Below, piece after piece: positions 27,701 through 34,570 of a stretch of DNA of 64,000 bases. The translations under genes and the position numbers were made by a program. The stretch is taken from NCBI GenBank assembly GCA_021234535.1, contig CM037848.1, positions 11,761,944-11,825,943 of the forward strand, written 5' to 3'. Source of the DNA: Stichopus chloronotus. Its lineage: Eukaryota > Echinodermata > Holothuroidea > Aspidochirotida > Stichopodidae. The notes under the pieces are model-generated. The model had not been told where the DNA came from and did no database searches. It worked only from the letters and a program-made list of their open reading frames with translations. Each line of letters starts with the position of its first letter. The stretch's first letter is position 1.

Positions 27701-30700
27701 AGAATTAACAGGTTCAGACAGGTTTATTGACAGAGTAAAATTCCCTTGAAGTAACAGATATTTGCTTAAATTAGCCAAAAGTAGCTAAAACCTGCCCCTG
27801 AGGTACATTCATTACATGCAATCAAGGTTTGCCAATGCACATTGCATCCATGGTCCATCCTTATTCACCAAGCCTAGCAGGGCAATAGATGTGAAAGAAA
27901 GAAGTAATGGGGTACACCGCATTTTGCTGGTGAAGTGCTGTGCAGCTTAATTTGGGGAAACATAAAATCACAAAATTTGAAGAAAAAAGCTACAAGCTAC
28001 CAGAGTTGATCTAAAATTGTTGTGTCAGTAGTCACCCGACGTGAACTTGTAACATAAAGGCAGACTTCCTTCACAATTGTGTAGTTACTCTGCATCGTGA
28101 AACAAATAAATATCTTTCAGGGCAATATTAATATATATTGATTTGACTGTTTTTCCAATGATTTGATTTTTTGTTGTGGAAAAAAAAGTTGCTGTCAGTG
28201 GCCTCCCTCAGTATCATATTTGTTGCTGTGTCCTTTCCGTTTGACATCATGCCCTTCACTTTTAGAATTTGTGGTGGTACTTTTTGCTAGGCCCATTTTG
28301 ATGCTTATTTCAAGTCCTGCCTATCATTAACAGATCTCACAGCCATGGTAGGTTAGTTGCCCGTATCACCGACCTACCATTGTCTTTGCTGGCAAATTGA
28401 TTGCAGCTGTGTTGCCATAGGAACAAGCTAATAAAAGTTAAATATCTGTACAGTTGTAAGACAATATTGTATTGTATCATGCAAATTACTGACTTGCCGA
28501 AAAGAGTTTTTTTTCCCCCAAAACAACCCGAAAATTTTGGATCTTTTCATTTATGTTAATATTCGATTGTATTAATGTCACATTTGGAATCACTAGCAAC
28601 ATATGAGTTATTTGCAGACCAAACATTTGTACAATTTGTATTAGAACCTCTGAAAATAGTCGTAAAATTACAGATAAATTCGTTCAAAGTGCATAATGGC
28701 ATCTACCTTAAGGGTGTCATTTGCAACGTTTTCCTTGTTTGTTTTAATTCCAACCACAGGATCCTGCTTACAATGTTGGTAAATTTGGAGAAATGAAAGA
28801 ATTGCTTCTGGGAATGTTGGACACGTATACGTACGAAAAGGTGGGAAATACGTTTGAAATCCCTTTTTGTGAGTGTGTAAAGTTTGTATCATGTGTGACT
28901 GATAGGATTTTTCCTGTGTCAAATTCCAAAGCCATTCTTCTTTGTGTGTGTGCTGCAGATATGTGTGCCAGTGAAAATGCTCAAGTCATAACTAGAAAGT
29001 AAGGCAAAACATACCCTGATGCATTGTTTTTTTTTTATCGGGTGATGCTGAAATTAGGTTTGAAATATATTACACAGAACATATTTCACCAACCGCAGTT
29101 TTCATTTTGCGTTTTGAAGCTTCCGTCATCTAAGCATTTGTCAAACTCTCGATAGTCTGCGCGTCACATATAACTTGTCACAGGGGACCAATTTAAGCAC
29201 TCAGGATTTCACTACAGTGTTGTGAATGGTCCGGAATGTAAAACATTTCTGAAACCACGGTAAATAAATGATGCTCACTTAGGACCTATGAATGTAGCTG
29301 TTAATCTTAAGTCATTGAAACATAGGGATTAAAGCACAAGATCTTAATCCTCTGATTAGGTTCCATAACAAATCATGAAACAAAGGAAGTCATTTCTGAC
29401 TGTTTGGTACTATTCCCAAAAGTGTGAGTGAACCTGGCTGAACCCAAGTTGTCTACTTAAGTCTAAGGGTAGCTGCATCACAAGTACTTCACCAGCCATC
29501 ACCCTTGAAGCCTAGTGTATATTGGTATCTCCACCATATAATCTTCTTTATCCCTTTCGAGTCCAGTGTTGATTAACATTTAATCTATTCATTCTCAGTG
29601 AGAACCCTCAACTCCTATTGTCCTGTTACTATCAGGTCACTGTGCATTATCCTTTAGATAATCCACAGCCAATTTTAGAGTGACTCCAATGTTGAATGAA
29701 TACAATAGAAACATAGGTTGTCAGTGTTTGGTCACCTGATACCTTACACAAAACAACGGTGGCGCTTTGTCTATCGTGCATGTCAAAGTATATAGTAACA
29801 ATAATTAGCCTTAATCAACTGTTCAATTTTCCATGCCCATACTCAAACCTCCTAGTTTTAGAGGGGTGCTGTTGTGAATCCCATTTTTATTACCTGGTAT
29901 TCATCTCATCTGCCTTAGACACTTCTGAAAACAACCAACAATCTGCTAGCTCAAGATTTGTACCTTTCTTTGAATGCTTTGGTGGCATCCTCCAACAAGG
30001 CCCTGGCTCCCCGTAAGGAGACCTGCCTCCTCTGTGGTAAACGATACATCACAAGCATGGATCAGGTTATAGTATTCAGGTATTTGATCATTGTTTATTT
30101 TCAGAAGGTGTTGCCATTGAAAATGGTGATGATGATGAATTTGAGGATGATGATGATTATTGTGATGATGATGATGAAGATGATGATGATGAAGATGATG
30201 ATGATGATTGTGATGATGATGATGATTTTGATGATGATTTTGATGATGATGATGGTAGTAGTGGTGAGGGAATAGTGTTGATAGTGGTGGTGATGATGAT
30301 GGTGATGATGTTGATGATTGTAGTCATGATGTGTTTTAATGTTGATAGTGGTGATAATGAAATCGTCGATCGATAATGGTAATGATGATGATCATGATGT
30401 GAATCATGATGACAGATTATGATGATGATGGTGGTCATGATGTCACTGGCAGTGGTGATGTCATAGCTGTTTTTGTTTTTTTTGTCCCTTTTCACAACAC
30501 AAATCAATTCAATCTCATCAATTCTTGATTTAGTTTTTTGGGTCTATTGTTTTATAAATTACAAGCACCTCATTGTTATTGGTTTGCTCATCTTGCATTT
30601 TTATCAACAAAATCTTTTCTGGCATTGTACAGTTGCACACACATGGCACACTTTTGCACCTCCTTTCAACTGGTTTATCTGCATTGTTCTTATCATTTAC

Positions 30701-33486
30701 ACTCTGTTTACATATGCATAGTTGTGGCCACTTCCACTGAACAGCATTCCTCCAATCAGCTGGCTCCTCAGCAGTGCTACCAGCAGTGCTACTATTGTTA
30801 GCTTCTTTCACATTTGTCATATGTATAGTTGTGACCACACCCACTGTACATCATGCCTCCAGTCAGCCAGCTCTTCAGTAGTGGTGTTATTGTTATCATG
30901 TACAGTTGTGGCCACACCTACCATACATCATGCCTCCAATCATGCTGGCTTCTCTGCAATGATTGACTGGCCACAGACATTGGACCTGTTATCAGTGCAA
31001 TAGCTCGAAGAGGGGGAACCTCTCTGGACAATTCAGGTCTCAGAGAATACTTAGCTCCTCAGGATGAAGGGTCAAAGTTCATCAGGTAGTCTAGCCTCTG
31101 GTGGTGCAAAAGATAATCAGTACAAGGTACGTTACACTTCTGCTACTTTGAGTCTAGTCGGTTTTGTCTGCTAAATGCTGTTTTTAGTATCCATTGGATT
31201 CAGATTGTCACCTTTTTTCAATGTTATATTTGCCATGTTTTTATATGATGAAACTTTATGTGTTACTTGTCGTTTTTTTAGTGGCCATTGGATTAAATGG
31301 TTCTCTCTGTGGATGCTGCAATGGCCATATTTTTAACATGATTAAAGGGTTTTGCCATTTTAGTGGCCATTGGATTAAATGATTGCCTTTGCTTGATGGT
31401 TAAGTGGCCAATTTCCAGTGTGATCAAGTAATGAAAGAGGGGTTTGTTTGCTTGATGATTTAGTAGCCTTCCAAGAAAGAAAAAAAAAAAACAGTGATCT
31501 TTGCTCTATGTTTCAGAGGGTATGCTTCCTGTATGATCAAATCATTAAAATCCTTTTTGTTCGCTTGTTTTTGTTTAATTTCCCTTTGGTTCAAATTGAT
31601 TATATTTTCTTGATGATTTTAGTGGGCCATGTTGTTTTACTCTACCATTACGTGCTCAACACTTCCTTTGTGAACTAACTGGGCTCAGTCATTCAGAGAA
31701 TGTCACTTTCAGTCTTGTCACCTAGCAGGTCACATGCTGCGTAGCGCCACCGTGATATTTGTTTGCAGTCTGATGGTTCATGTGTTACTATGAGAAAACT
31801 TTAATTTTTTGGCATGCACTGCCAGTTTTGATCTCATTTTTCAATTCTGTGACATTATTAGACATCCTTGAAGTTCATAGTAGATGTACCTACTACCCCC
31901 ACCCCTTTTTTTCATTTTGCAAAATACTGTATTTATAAAAATTGTGGAACTGTATTGTTACTTTATCGTATTTTATCAGATTGACTCACTGACACCAGAG
32001 CAAGAGACCTCCCTCGATAATCTAAGTAAAAGATTAGAGGGACCCTCAAGGGTGAGTATTCGTTTGAAACCGATTGAATTCTCTTTGAGAGTGGATTAGA
32101 AATTAGAGGATAAACCATTCAAGCTTCAAATCAGCAGTGTTTGTGCCGACAAAGAGTGGATCGCTCTCCCCCCCTCTTGAAATAAAACTATAAACAAACA
32201 ATTTTTGAATGGGTGATTATGTCACTGCTTACTCGGATGAAGTGTAACAAGTTAAAGAAGCTCTTTGAAATTAAAAAAACTGCTGCTTTTAGGATATCTA
32301 AGCTTTAGCGTGTCTGAACTTGTACAATTCGTATTTGTGATACACAACCAGGTCAGCTAAAGTCATTGACCCGTTTTATGTCTCGTTTATCAAATGAAGT
32401 ATCCTTTTGTCTGTAGATATTTGCAGGTAGTATTTCCACACTGTTGTGCTATGACTGATTGTTTTTTTCCTGTAAGGGTTGTAAATTTTGTTCTCCATAC
32501 TGTTTGTGGTAAAGTGCTGTAGATGCGATCTTTTTAAGGTTTAGAGCATAAACTTGTAAACCAGCAAGTCTATTGCAAATTGATTATCTGATAGTGCATT
32601 CTTTTTTGTACATTTTTACTTTGCCATTTCTTTTTCTCTACTACTTTACACTAAGTAGTAGAAACTGTGACTTTTGAGGAGGGGAATTTGAGGAAAATTG
32701 TGCACAAAACACACTTTTAATGTAGATAAGCTTGGTAATTCATAGAATTGCAACACCAAACCCCAAGCTAGCATCATGTTGTGTAAATCTGGAGTAACAT
32801 TGTGTTTTAGGGAAGTACCTCATGTCAATATGTCAAACATGTTTTGTGAAATGTCAGTCTGTTGGTATTGTTGTGATCTCACCATGTTGACATTCTCTTT
32901 AGCTTATATGTGACTTTTGGTTTGTACTTCATATCATAATCTCCATCCAACAGAAACCATTACCTGTCCTTAAAATATGCATCTCTTGTCAAGAACTTGG
33001 TTTGTTAAAGACTTAAGTCCGGGTTGTTTTTTTTTTTCCTATATTATCGTTTGTATTCAAATTGCTTGCAAGAATTATTTTGATACAAAGTGCAACGGTG
33101 TTATCTGTTCGATTTATGAGTTGTTACAAGTTTGAATTCAAGGCAACAAGCTATAGAAGCATATTGAAAGTGATACTTGTGATAACAGCTCTACTGAGCT
33201 GAGGTAATCTGAAGGTTCCTAGACTTCCTGTTGTTCCTTTAAAGAATCAGTATAAGTTCAGATCACCAGATGCCAAAAAAAACATTCCATGCCATTGTCG
33301 TAAGAAACACTTCCAAATGTTCATTTGACTCTCCTTTTTTACATTTTCTCCAGTTGGGCCTTTTATCAGAACTCTCCAGGAACAAACGAGATCACACTTC
33401 ATCTCAAGGGATCCCTCAAGTCCGACAGTATCATTCACTCCGAAAGCTTCAAGTTGAGATTAGCGCCCCCGCCTCTCACCGACTGA
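629..33486 (+). CDS. VPS8: VPS8, CORVET complex subunit (38 exons, 5' end missing)
   Basis: VPS8 is the CORVET-specific subunit that binds Rab5 and tethers early endosomes before fusion, together with the class C core (VPS11, VPS16, VPS18, VPS33). Its joined exons match the animal protein throughout by eye: AHPPG and FTDDPT blades, SLATGGN, KGVFLECLEPYIL, CCLAGRAYPLGDIP, FLFTFLARQ, LPSILQ, and a C-terminal RING-H2 finger. Order: acidic N-terminal stretch (exons 1-2), beta-propeller (3-12), alpha-solenoid (13-34), RING (35-36), short tail ending PPPLTD then TGA (38). The exons total about 1,356 codons; human VPS8 is about 1,428 residues, so the missing N-terminus is short. Phases agree at all junctions through exon 35. 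As written, exons 36 and 38 are frameshifted, and literal translation stops at TGA 30964. Introns run from about 190 bases to 1.8 kb and contain only repeats that I can recognise. Confidence 0.96.
1220..1310 (+). CDS. VPS8: VPS8 exon 2
   Basis: Acceptor GCACAG, donor GTAAGT. It encodes KKQSVQYADHGSILRHVTLK and ends SAAA, matching human KKKLPDSFSLHGSVMRHSLL. Ends phase 0. Confidence 0.92.
1358..1450 (+). mobile_element. One-ended hAT-like repeat fragment
   Basis: Starts CAGGGTTCCTGTGGCCTTGA, a typical hAT-style terminal sequence, followed by repeated GGAAAAGTC motifs. I find no matching opposite end, so it is probably truncated. Confidence 0.4.
2020..2107 (+). CDS. VPS8: VPS8 exon 3
   Basis: Acceptor ACCAG, donor GTATGT. 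It encodes DRVDAGKPSALAV and VGSTHGLILVF, the first strands of the propeller. Ends phase 1. Confidence 0.94.
2742..2866 (+). CDS. VPS8: VPS8 exon 4
   Basis: Acceptor TATCAG, donor GTCTGT. It encodes LGSTAVGAQYGAVSALCINN and LAGFAKGQ, close to human LGSTSVGGQYGAISALSINN. Ends phase 0. Confidence 0.96.
3341..3427 (+). CDS. VPS8: VPS8 exon 5
   Basis: Acceptor TTCACAG, donor GTGCAG. It encodes MTMWDLVSGKLLRTMTDAHP, a WD-type blade (human ITMWDLASGKLLRSITDAHP). A 12-base G run follows about 30 bases into the intron. Ends phase 0. Confidence 0.97.
3681..3808 (+). repeat. 16-bp tandem repeat, 8 copies
   Basis: Unit TAGATGCAGTGTTAAC, eight contiguous copies with one or two substitutions each, in the intron after VPS8 exon 5. 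Confidence 0.95.
4258..4325 (+). CDS. VPS8: VPS8 exon 6
   Basis: Acceptor CAACAG, donor GTAAGC. It encodes FTDDPTVAICSDSGGSVFEL, nearly identical to human. Ends phase 2 (AA). Confidence 0.97.
4393..4615. mobile_element. hAT-type MITE, 223 bp
   Basis: Terminal inverted repeats CAGTGTTCCCA and CAGTGTTTCCA (10 of 11), flanked by an 8-bp target duplication TGCCATAC / TTCCATAC (7 of 8). CAGTG ends and 8-bp duplications are characteristic of hAT elements. It lies in the intron after VPS8 exon 6 and has no coding capacity. Confidence 0.75.
5064..5114 (+). CDS. VPS8: VPS8 exon 7 (51 nt)
   Basis: Acceptor TTAAAG, donor GTTTGT. It encodes RVMGIRSCESRCLFSG, matching human RVMGVRTCESRCLFSG. It completes the AA of exon 6 to Lys and ends with AG, completed to Ser by exon 8. 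Confidence 0.95.
5640..5799 (+). CDS. VPS8: VPS8 exon 8
   Basis: Acceptor TTTACAG, donor GTAAGT. It encodes RGEVCTLAPLR, VKDHPLKDMMLLAMATLSKV and the following strand, as in human GEVCCIEPL and LLAMASLTKI. Ends phase 0. Confidence 0.96.
5817..6060 (+). repeat. Degenerate GCATTGTA-type low-complexity tract
   Basis: Irregular repetition of TTGCATTGTATT/ATTGCATTG motifs after VPS8 exon 8. It creates a long antisense open frame with no family similarity. Confidence 0.6.
6504..6626 (+). CDS. VPS8: VPS8 exon 9
   Basis: Acceptor CCTCCAG, donor GTAGAA. It encodes LPLLAWQIVIIQV and DPVLAFGRNDTIYFYQ, matching human VPLLAWHFVAVQ and PMLAFCRGD. Ends phase 0. Confidence 0.95.
6974..7054 (+). CDS. VPS8: VPS8 exon 10
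   Basis: Acceptor TTTACAG, donor GTAAGT. It encodes LVYQEGAKVKFVPLQ and ends LLNMQ. The last bases of the exon and its donor are repeated in degenerate form through the next 220 bases. Ends phase 0. Confidence 0.9.
7036..7275 (+). repeat. Tandem repeat spanning the exon 10 donor
   Basis: About seven degenerate units built on TACTAAATATGCAAGTAAGT, the last codons of exon 10 plus its donor. Clear copies end near 7095, 7134 and 7275; several keep AAGTAAGT or AAGTGAGT. Confidence 0.75.
7654..7824 (+). CDS. VPS8: VPS8 exon 11
   Basis: Acceptor ATTTTAG, donor GTAGGT. It encodes VTVDTAENLHLLHIRTEEEL through FFKSLATGGNVSEAM, the last propeller blades (human SSHFKSLATGGNVSQAL). Ends phase 0. Confidence 0.97.
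8571..8645 (+). CDS. VPS8: VPS8 exon 12
   Basis: Acceptor CTTTCAG, donor GTACGT. It encodes GERACYQSVETHKGQLLLLG (human GEKACYQSISSYGGQIFYLG). Ends phase 0. Confidence 0.95.
10094..10129 (+). CDS. VPS8: VPS8 exon 13 (36 nt)
   Basis: Acceptor ATTTCAG, donor GTAAGT. A 12-codon micro-exon, SVHVMTIRPWKD, matching human SVYVMMLRSWRE; it links the propeller to the solenoid. The preceding intron (about 1.45 kb) contains nothing else that I recognise. Confidence 0.9.
10697..10787 (+). CDS. VPS8: VPS8 exon 14
   Basis: Acceptor TTCACAG, donor GTAAGT. It encodes RIQFLVKGGNFKGALQLANS and GKARAVVG, the start of the alpha-solenoid. Ends phase 1. Confidence 0.94.
11083..11129 (+). CDS. VPS8: VPS8 exon 15 (47 nt)
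   Basis: Acceptor TTGATAG, donor GTAAGT. It encodes LQGSTVEKKMVVTEQ, matching human LSGDASKRKAIVADR. Phase 1 in, phase 0 out. Confidence 0.9.
12220..12312 (+). CDS. VPS8: VPS8 exon 16
   Basis: Acceptor TTCACAG, donor GTAAGT. It encodes ILNLLHKYVDVSMNKTCP and ends LLEEHFQ (human MEQHFQ). Ends phase 0. Confidence 0.92.
13483..13529 (+). CDS. VPS8: VPS8 exon 17 (47 nt)
   Basis: Acceptor TTTGCAG, donor GTGAGT. It encodes EVIPVCVDQCLLLDR, matching human DMVPVIVDYCLLLQR. Ends phase 2. Confidence 0.93.
14120..14310 (+). repeat. Dispersed repeat, copy A
   Basis: Aligns by eye with 62015-62215 in the same orientation. Shared blocks include TGTTTTGATT, ATGTGGAGGA-like, AGACAGGCTG and GCCTTTAAG. Confidence 0.65.
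14440..14660 (+). repeat. Tandem repeat, unit about 35 bp
   Basis: CCTCCTGG recurs at 14477, 14511, 14546 and 14618 with CTTTCTC..ACTACC between copies, just upstream of VPS8 exon 18. Its pyrimidine-rich units extend the polypyrimidine character of the intron end. Confidence 0.7.
14684..14906 (+). CDS. VPS8: VPS8 exon 18
   Basis: Acceptor CCCTCAG, donor GTAATG. It encodes the best-conserved solenoid block: AKGVFLECLEPYILNDRL, VMKDFVEHYRDKEM, VEACIVHMDIASLDIHQ. Ends phase 0. Confidence 0.97.
15556..15950 (+). repeat. 141-bp tandem triplication spanning the exon 19 acceptor
   Basis: Three copies starting near 15556, 15697 and 15838, each with GGTCATC-like start, TATCGTTATT-like middle and CTCTGTTGGGCCTAC-like end. 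The third is the functional acceptor and exon 19 start. A fainter copy is visible upstream near 15415. Confidence 0.8.
15890..16031 (+). CDS. VPS8: VPS8 exon 19
   Basis: Acceptor CCTCAG, donor GTATAT. It encodes VVSLCWAYGLYDAIIYVYNN then GMNDYVTPLEEL (human VVLMCWENRLYDAMIYVYNR). The acceptor and exon start occur twice more upstream as degenerate copies at 141-bp spacing. Ends phase 1. Confidence 0.96.
16886..16928 (+). CDS. VPS8: VPS8 exon 20 (43 nt)
   Basis: Acceptor CTTTCAG, donor GTGAGC. It encodes HQVGLGNKILVYV, matching human EQVVMGNKLLVYI. Phase 1 in, phase 2 out. Confidence 0.92.
17118..17190 (+). CDS. VPS8: VPS8 exon 21
   Basis: Acceptor TTTTCAG, donor GTGAGA. It encodes CCLAGRAYPLGDIPDHLV, almost identical to human. 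Ends phase 0. Confidence 0.97.
18098..18252 (+). CDS. VPS8: VPS8 exon 22
   Basis: Acceptor ATGTCAG, donor GTGAGT. It encodes PYPILRLLLSYNTREFLNVL and SLAFAEPEFDHDN (human TLLHFDTREFLNVLALTF). Ends phase 2. Confidence 0.96.
18928..19006 (+). CDS. VPS8: VPS8 exon 23
   Basis: Acceptor GTAAAG, donor GTGAGT. It encodes QSRQRIVDILLQVMVGSVGF (human QRIVDILLKVMVEN). Ends phase 0. Confidence 0.94.
20071..20163 (+). CDS. VPS8: VPS8 exon 24
   Basis: Acceptor TTTTCAG, donor GTAAAA. It encodes PAQVGFLFTFLARQISKYEN and VDRLLFDQ (human PSQVGCLFTFLARQLAKPDN). Ends phase 0. Confidence 0.97.
20609..20748 (+). CDS. VPS8: VPS8 exon 25
   Basis: Acceptor CCCGAAG, donor GTAAGT. It encodes VLEFLSTPNEECSHEEREQA then LLNSGGLGDADEDKLLQLAE (human VLEFLCSPDDDSRHSERQQV). 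Ends phase 2. Confidence 0.95.
21236..21320 (+). CDS. VPS8: VPS8 exon 26
   Basis: Acceptor CTCGCAG, donor GTAAGC. It encodes NRVCEVLYKRRREFDKILLC then YLRETGGR (human YQICEFMYEREHQYDKIIDC). Ends phase 0. Confidence 0.94.
21928..22026 (+). CDS. VPS8: VPS8 exon 27
   Basis: Acceptor ATTTCAG, donor GTGAGG. It encodes PLVFNFIHLVMMESFYSEAE then a charged helix to LNQLE (human EVFNYIHNIL). Ends phase 0; the donor leads straight into a 450-bp repeat. Confidence 0.93.
22044..22495 (+). repeat. TTGATCTACTC repeat array
   Basis: About 450 bp of repeated TGATCTACTCTC/TTGATCTGC units of 10-20 bp directly after VPS8 exon 27. Confidence 0.9.
22587..22676 (+). CDS. VPS8: VPS8 exon 28
   Basis: Acceptor TTTCAAG, donor GTAAAA. 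It encodes ELIGIDAKETAQLVLQDFAT then PLVEIVRQME, matching human LVSLKPCKAAELVATHF. Ends phase 0. Confidence 0.9.
23024..23218 (+). CDS. VPS8: VPS8 exon 29
   Basis: Acceptor TGTGTAG, donor GTATGC. It encodes QLDFLQGVFDGREPG, EIHELYLELLCRF and YRLEEALQ (human KFLRSLLDPREG, FIELLCQF, YRLEETIQ). It is noticeably GC-rich compared with its neighbours. Ends phase 0. Confidence 0.95.
23822..23981 (+). CDS. VPS8: VPS8 exon 30
   Basis: Acceptor CTTTTAG, donor GTAAAT. It encodes DATAYLLEKAGDIHGAFGIL (human EVTAYLLEKKGDIHGAFLIM), a clathrin-repeat-like helix pair. Ends phase 1. The next intron, about 1.8 kb, is the longest in the gene and shows only AT-rich sequence and a short repeated TAATGAATAATTCA motif. 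Confidence 0.96.
25776..25873 (+). CDS. VPS8: VPS8 exon 31
   Basis: Acceptor CTGGCAG, donor GTAACA. It encodes VTMMVVVELCQRNTGSMDEK then QRE (human VETIALCQRNSHNLNQQQRE). Ends phase 0. Confidence 0.94.
26626..26707 (+). CDS. VPS8: VPS8 exon 32
   Basis: Acceptor TTTCCAG, donor GTAAGT. It encodes TLWFSLLDTVMTSQKRLKLL (human ALWFPLLEAMMAPQKL). Ends phase 1. Confidence 0.93.
26888..26972 (+). repeat. Purine-rich tandem repeat, about 4 copies
   Basis: Unit GAGGAGGGTAAGGAAAGATGA, four near-identical copies in the intron after exon 32. Each contains GGTAAG, a donor-like hexamer. Confidence 0.85.
27374..27456 (+). CDS. VPS8: VPS8 exon 33
   Basis: Acceptor CTTCCAG, donor GTCAGT. It encodes HVLNSMMGYISLPSILQKIM (human QVLNSMAAFIALPSILQRIL). 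Ends phase 0. Confidence 0.96.
28760..28840 (+). CDS. VPS8: VPS8 exon 34
   Basis: Acceptor CCACAG, donor GTGGGA. It encodes DPAYNVGKFGEMKELLLGML then DTYTYEK (human DPVYGKGKLGEIQGLILGML). Ends phase 0. Confidence 0.96.
29919..30079 (+). CDS. VPS8: VPS8 exon 35, first half of RING
   Basis: Acceptor GCCTTAG, donor GTATTT. It encodes TLLKTTNNLLAQDLYLSLNA, then KETCLLCGKRY and QVIVF. C-L-L-C is the first zinc-ligand pair of the RING-H2 finger (human CSIC). Ends phase 2 (AG), requiring an exon that starts T-TGT-GG(C)-CAC. Confidence 0.95.
30126..30450 (+). repeat. GAT trinucleotide microsatellite
   Basis: A long imperfect GAT/GATGAT array inside the intron that divides the RING finger. One frame gives a poly-Asp open stretch, but no acceptor places it in phase with exon 35, so I treat it as intronic. 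Confidence 0.9.
30722..30905 (+). pseudogene. Two degenerate copies of the RING exon start
   Basis: Copies of the acceptor and first part of exon 36 start at 30722 and 30829. Each has an AG followed by TTGTG(G/A)CCAC. The first reads S-C-G-H-F-H then TGA; the second reads CDHTHCTSCLQSA, in which the RING His is replaced by Cys. Both lie immediately upstream of the best copy at 30906. I infer local tandem duplication followed by decay. Confidence 0.65.
30906..31126 (+). CDS. VPS8: VPS8 exon 36, second half of RING (frameshifted as written)
   Basis: Acceptor TGTACAG, donor GTACGT. The start gives CGHTYHTSCLQS, matching human CGHLYHSFCLQ, and a later segment gives WTCYQCNSSKRG (human WTCYKCSSSNK), so all RING ligands exist. 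They are in different frames: CGHTYHTSCLQS, then AGFSAMID, then WTCYQC, then a serine/glycine tail ending DNQYK. At least three frame changes are needed. Entry phase 2 and exit phase 0 would agree if the extra bases were absent. Literal translation stops at TGA 30964. Confidence 0.65.
31183..31385 (+). repeat. Short minisatellite, unit about 85-93 bp
   Basis: TTTTTAGTGGCCATTGGATT recurs near 31183 (variant), 31276 and 31358 in the intron after exon 36. Confidence 0.6.
31980..32051 (+). CDS. VPS8: VPS8 exon 37
   Basis: Acceptor TTATCAG, donor GTGAGT. It encodes IDSLTPEQETSLDNLSKRLE then GPSR (human DPQQIQAFDQLCRLYRGSSR). Phase 0 on both sides. Confidence 0.9.
33354..33486 (+). CDS. VPS8: VPS8 terminal exon 38 (one frame offset)
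   Basis: Acceptor TCTCCAG. It starts LGLLSELSRNK in the frame set by exon 37 (human LALLTELSQN). A second frame, offset by one base, encodes DSIIHSESFKLRLAPPPLTD followed by TGA 33484-33486, matching the human end FQLQLIPPPVTED. The switch falls between about 33390 and 33430. Without it the frame would run on to 33728 with no similarity to VPS8. Confidence 0.8.
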
Positions 33487-33839
33487 CAAACAGCCGTAAT
33501 TCTGTTTTGTTTGCTGAAACACGTAAGTCACCATGCGGAGGGTTAGGCCAAAAACAACTGGAACTGGTGCAACACAACGTGGTAGATGCCACTATGTTGA
33601 CAAGGAGAGCAGGTGTTTTGATTTTAGTCTTTAAGGATCGAGACTGGAATGAACTTTGCTCACCATTGCAGGGAGAGGTGGTAAAATTAGTGTGGACAGA
33701 GACACAGAATGCCATATTTGGTTCTTGAACTTTGGTAGAAAATGATTTACAATATGCATGAATCAGTCCAAAAGTCTTGGTAGTTTCACGTGATATTTGC
33801 CTGATATCACTCAATTTAGTGAAGATGATATCCATCAGT

Positions 33840-33845
33840 AATAAA
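33840..33845 (+). promoter_or_regulatory. Candidate VPS8 polyadenylation signal
   Basis: First AATAAA downstream of the VPS8 stop, about 355 bases after it. Motif only; no transcript evidence. Confidence 0.3.
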
Positions 33846-34429
33846 AGGGAATTTTGTCTTTCCAACAATGACACACAAAGAACCATTTTAAAATCGCAAG
33901 TGGATTAGATGTAAAATTGAAAGAATTGCTCGGTTGTTCAATGACATAAGGAAATCCTTCCATACCTGGAGACTACTCACTGAAAAATTATTCATCACCA
34001 GGATTAAATTGTTCTAATTGTTAAAGTGAAATATCCCCAAAAGTTAGTCAAAGCATATCACTTTCAAAAGATGTCTTACGTCTAAAGGTAGTCAAAGAAT
34101 ACTGTCACTTTTGTTCATTTAAGACATACAGAGTGAACAATACATTTCTACTTAAGGTGATGGGCAATCGTCTCGTTTTTCTGATACCTTTATGAATTTT
34201 GTGACAAATCTCTCAGTATTGTAGTTTGAAATCACAGTGACTGGGTATTTTATAATCCATTACCTATCGGTGGACTACAAGTTTCCTTTGTCTTTTACTG
34301 GTTTTGTAACGGAGATGTCGGATGGCAGCAGCAATCTTTACCACTTACTTATAATGTGTAAGACTGTTCAAATCATGACAGAGAGAAAATCTGTATCAAC
34401 CAGGGATGTAGAATTTCGTTTGTAGAGCA

Positions 34430-34570
34430 GCTCGTTACACCCATGTTGCTTCCCCACTGATTTAATGTTTGTTTATCCTTATACACTGCTCTCTGGACTG
34501 GATTTGAACCACAAACTTCATTTGTGGCCGGTCTTTGAAGCAACTGATCTAAACCACTGTGCCACGGCAT
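34430..34570 (-). mobile_element. tRNA-derived SINE-like element
   Basis: On the - strand, TGGCACAGTGG (34554-34564) matches an A box and GGTTCAAATCC (34500-34510) a B box, about 45 bases apart, after a GCCGTGGC start. The sequence then continues through TGGGGAAGCAACATGGGTGT, as in a SINE body. A decayed tRNA gene is the alternative. Confidence 0.65.

Noticed and set aside
30120..30275. Poly-Asp/Glu open stretch as a possible exon
   Set aside because: The available acceptor would give a quick TGA in the phase set by exon 35; it is better explained as a GAT microsatellite.
33270..33728. 152-codon open frame covering VPS8 exon 38
   Set aside because: Only the part from 33354 to about 33410 is VPS8 in this frame; the rest is read-through, since the conserved PPPLTD end lies one base out of frame.
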